This document shows, piece after piece, positions 63,019-64,000 of a stretch of 64,000 bases of DNA. The stretch is from Chamaelirium japonicum. Its lineage: Eukaryota; Streptophyta; Magnoliopsida; Liliales; Melanthiaceae. Under the pieces are notes generated by a model. The model saw only the letters and a list, made by a program, of their open reading frames with translations. It had not been told where the DNA came from and searched no databases. Location: positions 18,177,851 to 18,241,850 of the forward strand of contig OX393552.1 in assembly GCA_947650365.1 (NCBI GenBank), written 5' to 3'. Each line of letters opens with the position of its first letter. Position 1 is the stretch's first letter. A program made the position numbers and the translations under genes.

Positions 63019-63335
63019 GTCCTAGCTAGGTCATATTATATTGGTGACCGCTAGGAAGAGCAATCCTGGTTGGCTTGCATATGCAACCACTAGGTGAAGA
63101 AGTCCTAGCCGGATCGTAATGACGGCTACTAGGCATACCATTCCTAGCTGGGTTGCATGAGCAACTACTAGACGAAGAAGTCCTAGCTGGGTCATATTGA
63201 TGACCACTAGGCGTAGAATCCTTATTAGGTTGCATTGGAAACCACTAGGCCAAGTAGTCTTAGCTGGGTCGTATAGGCGATCGCTGGATGGGAAAATTTC
63301 AAGCCGTGTTGCATTAGAAACCACTAGGGAGACAA
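63019..63335 (-). repeat. 39-bp tandem repeat, 8 copies
   Basis: The anchor (g/a)tcctagctgg recurs at about 63,019, 63,063, 63,102, 63,141, 63,180, 63,219, 63,257 and 63,296. The unit is 39 bp after the first. Since 39 is a multiple of three, one minus frame reads a 13-residue repeat of the form SGxQYDPARTSSP. No gene start or end was identified, so it may be non-coding. Confidence 0.8.
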
Positions 63336-63585
63336 AACTCTAATAGGAAATATATTAATCAGGAAGCATGACACACAGTGAAAGGAGGTAAAAGCTCAGG
63401 GAAAAAAAGTTATTGCAAAATTTTATATGCCATGAAGAAACCACAAAAGAATAGATGAAGCAAAAACACTCTTCCGCAGCCACATTTTATCTATCATGGT
63501 ATCACCACAATCATAATTGTGTATGCCACGGAGGCTCAGCTCAAATCTCTACAGCCAATTCATTTAGCTAAGTTGACATTAAGTC

Positions 63586-64000
63586 TTATATGGTGCGAAG
63601 CCCAAAAATGGTTGAGCTAAGCCTGGTGATCCCCCTGCAGCTTTGTTGGTCCAGCCATATGTTGTTCTTCCACTCTGGAGAGCACAGACAAATAAGTTGT
63701 ATGTTACTCGGATAGGCGACGCTCATATAGGTCGCATTGTCTTCTGCCACATATTGCGTGGACCGATGAAGTATATCCACTTCTTCCTTGAGCGTGGCAT
63801 TCTCAGCCTCAAGGACACCAATAGATGCAGGCATCAAAACCAGCACTTCACACGGATCACAACTAACTGCTCAAGGAGGAGCCTACTGTTCATTGAAGTC
63901 TTGTGTGAGACCTACGCAGTTGCTCCCCCTCCGCTGAGCTGCAATAGCAATATCTCGAATGATGCCACGGAAAACCTGCCGCTCAGAGGCATAGAGCTTT
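63586..64000 (-). pseudogene. Decayed coiled-coil reading frame, identity unknown
   Basis: From the right edge leftward the minus strand reads LYASERQVFRGIIRDIAIAA, then LVLMPASIGVLEAENATLKE, EEVDILHRSTQY and EDNATYMSV. Heptad-like Leu/Glu spacing suggests a coiled coil. The frame is interrupted between 63,850 and 63,900. The style recalls coiled-coil tails of gag-like plant transposon proteins such as that near 1.1-1.4 kb, but no specific match is claimed. Confidence 0.3.

Noticed and set aside
63019-63335. CRISPR-like 39-bp periodic repeat
   Set aside because: Whole units repeat tandemly with no spacers, and there are no cas genes.

Overview
This window is nuclear DNA of a flowering plant. 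The evidence is a plant-type CHUP1-like gene with a clean GT-AG intron, a multi-exon cactin gene, Tork-type and short-LTR Copia elements and a Ty3/Gypsy element primed by initiator tRNA-Met, a MULE carrying a DUF1985-type gene, and a tRNA-derived SINE. I cannot settle the order or genus. No RNA gene, CRISPR array or prokaryotic feature was seen.

Only two host genes are convincing, both on the minus strand. One is a two-exon CHUP1-like coiled-coil protein (30,971-33,035). The other is the 3' two thirds of CACTIN, a spliceosome-associated protein, with seven exons between 48,768 and 62,419. Its first exons lie beyond the right edge. One cactin intron is about 9.6 kb and is packed with transposons.

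Layout. 1-7.5 kb: decayed gypsy-type material. It holds two inverted copies of a PF04195-like coding region and several GC-rich minisatellites. 7.5-9.8 kb: no gene, G-rich low-complexity DNA. 9.8-23.8 kb: a three-level nest. A roughly 207-bp tandem unit was hit by a MULE with terminal inverted repeats of about 100 bp (10,056-23,630), and the MULE was hit by a Gypsy element with a perfect 5-bp target duplication (15,637-23,404). 25.1-30.5 kb: a young, nearly whole Tork-type Copia. 31-33 kb: the CHUP1-like gene with a MITE in its intron. 33.1-38.6 kb: palindromic and purine-rich repeats, a Mutator-type MITE with a perfect 9-bp duplication, and a Copia remnant. 38.6-41.5 kb: a non-autonomous LTR element. 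42.6-47.5 kb: a young short-LTR Copia. 48.8-64 kb: cactin and its expanded introns, which hold a LINE fragment, an older Copia of the same short-LTR family with a hAT-like insertion, a chain of hairpin elements separated by (TA)n tracts, a LINE 3' end and a second hAT-like element. The last kilobase carries a 39-bp tandem repeat and a decayed coiled-coil reading frame.

The most unusual feature is the chain at 57.9-59.5 kb. Four different long hairpins and a duplicated 85-bp unit lie one after another, each separated only by (TA)n tracts, as expected of elements that insert into TA microsatellites.
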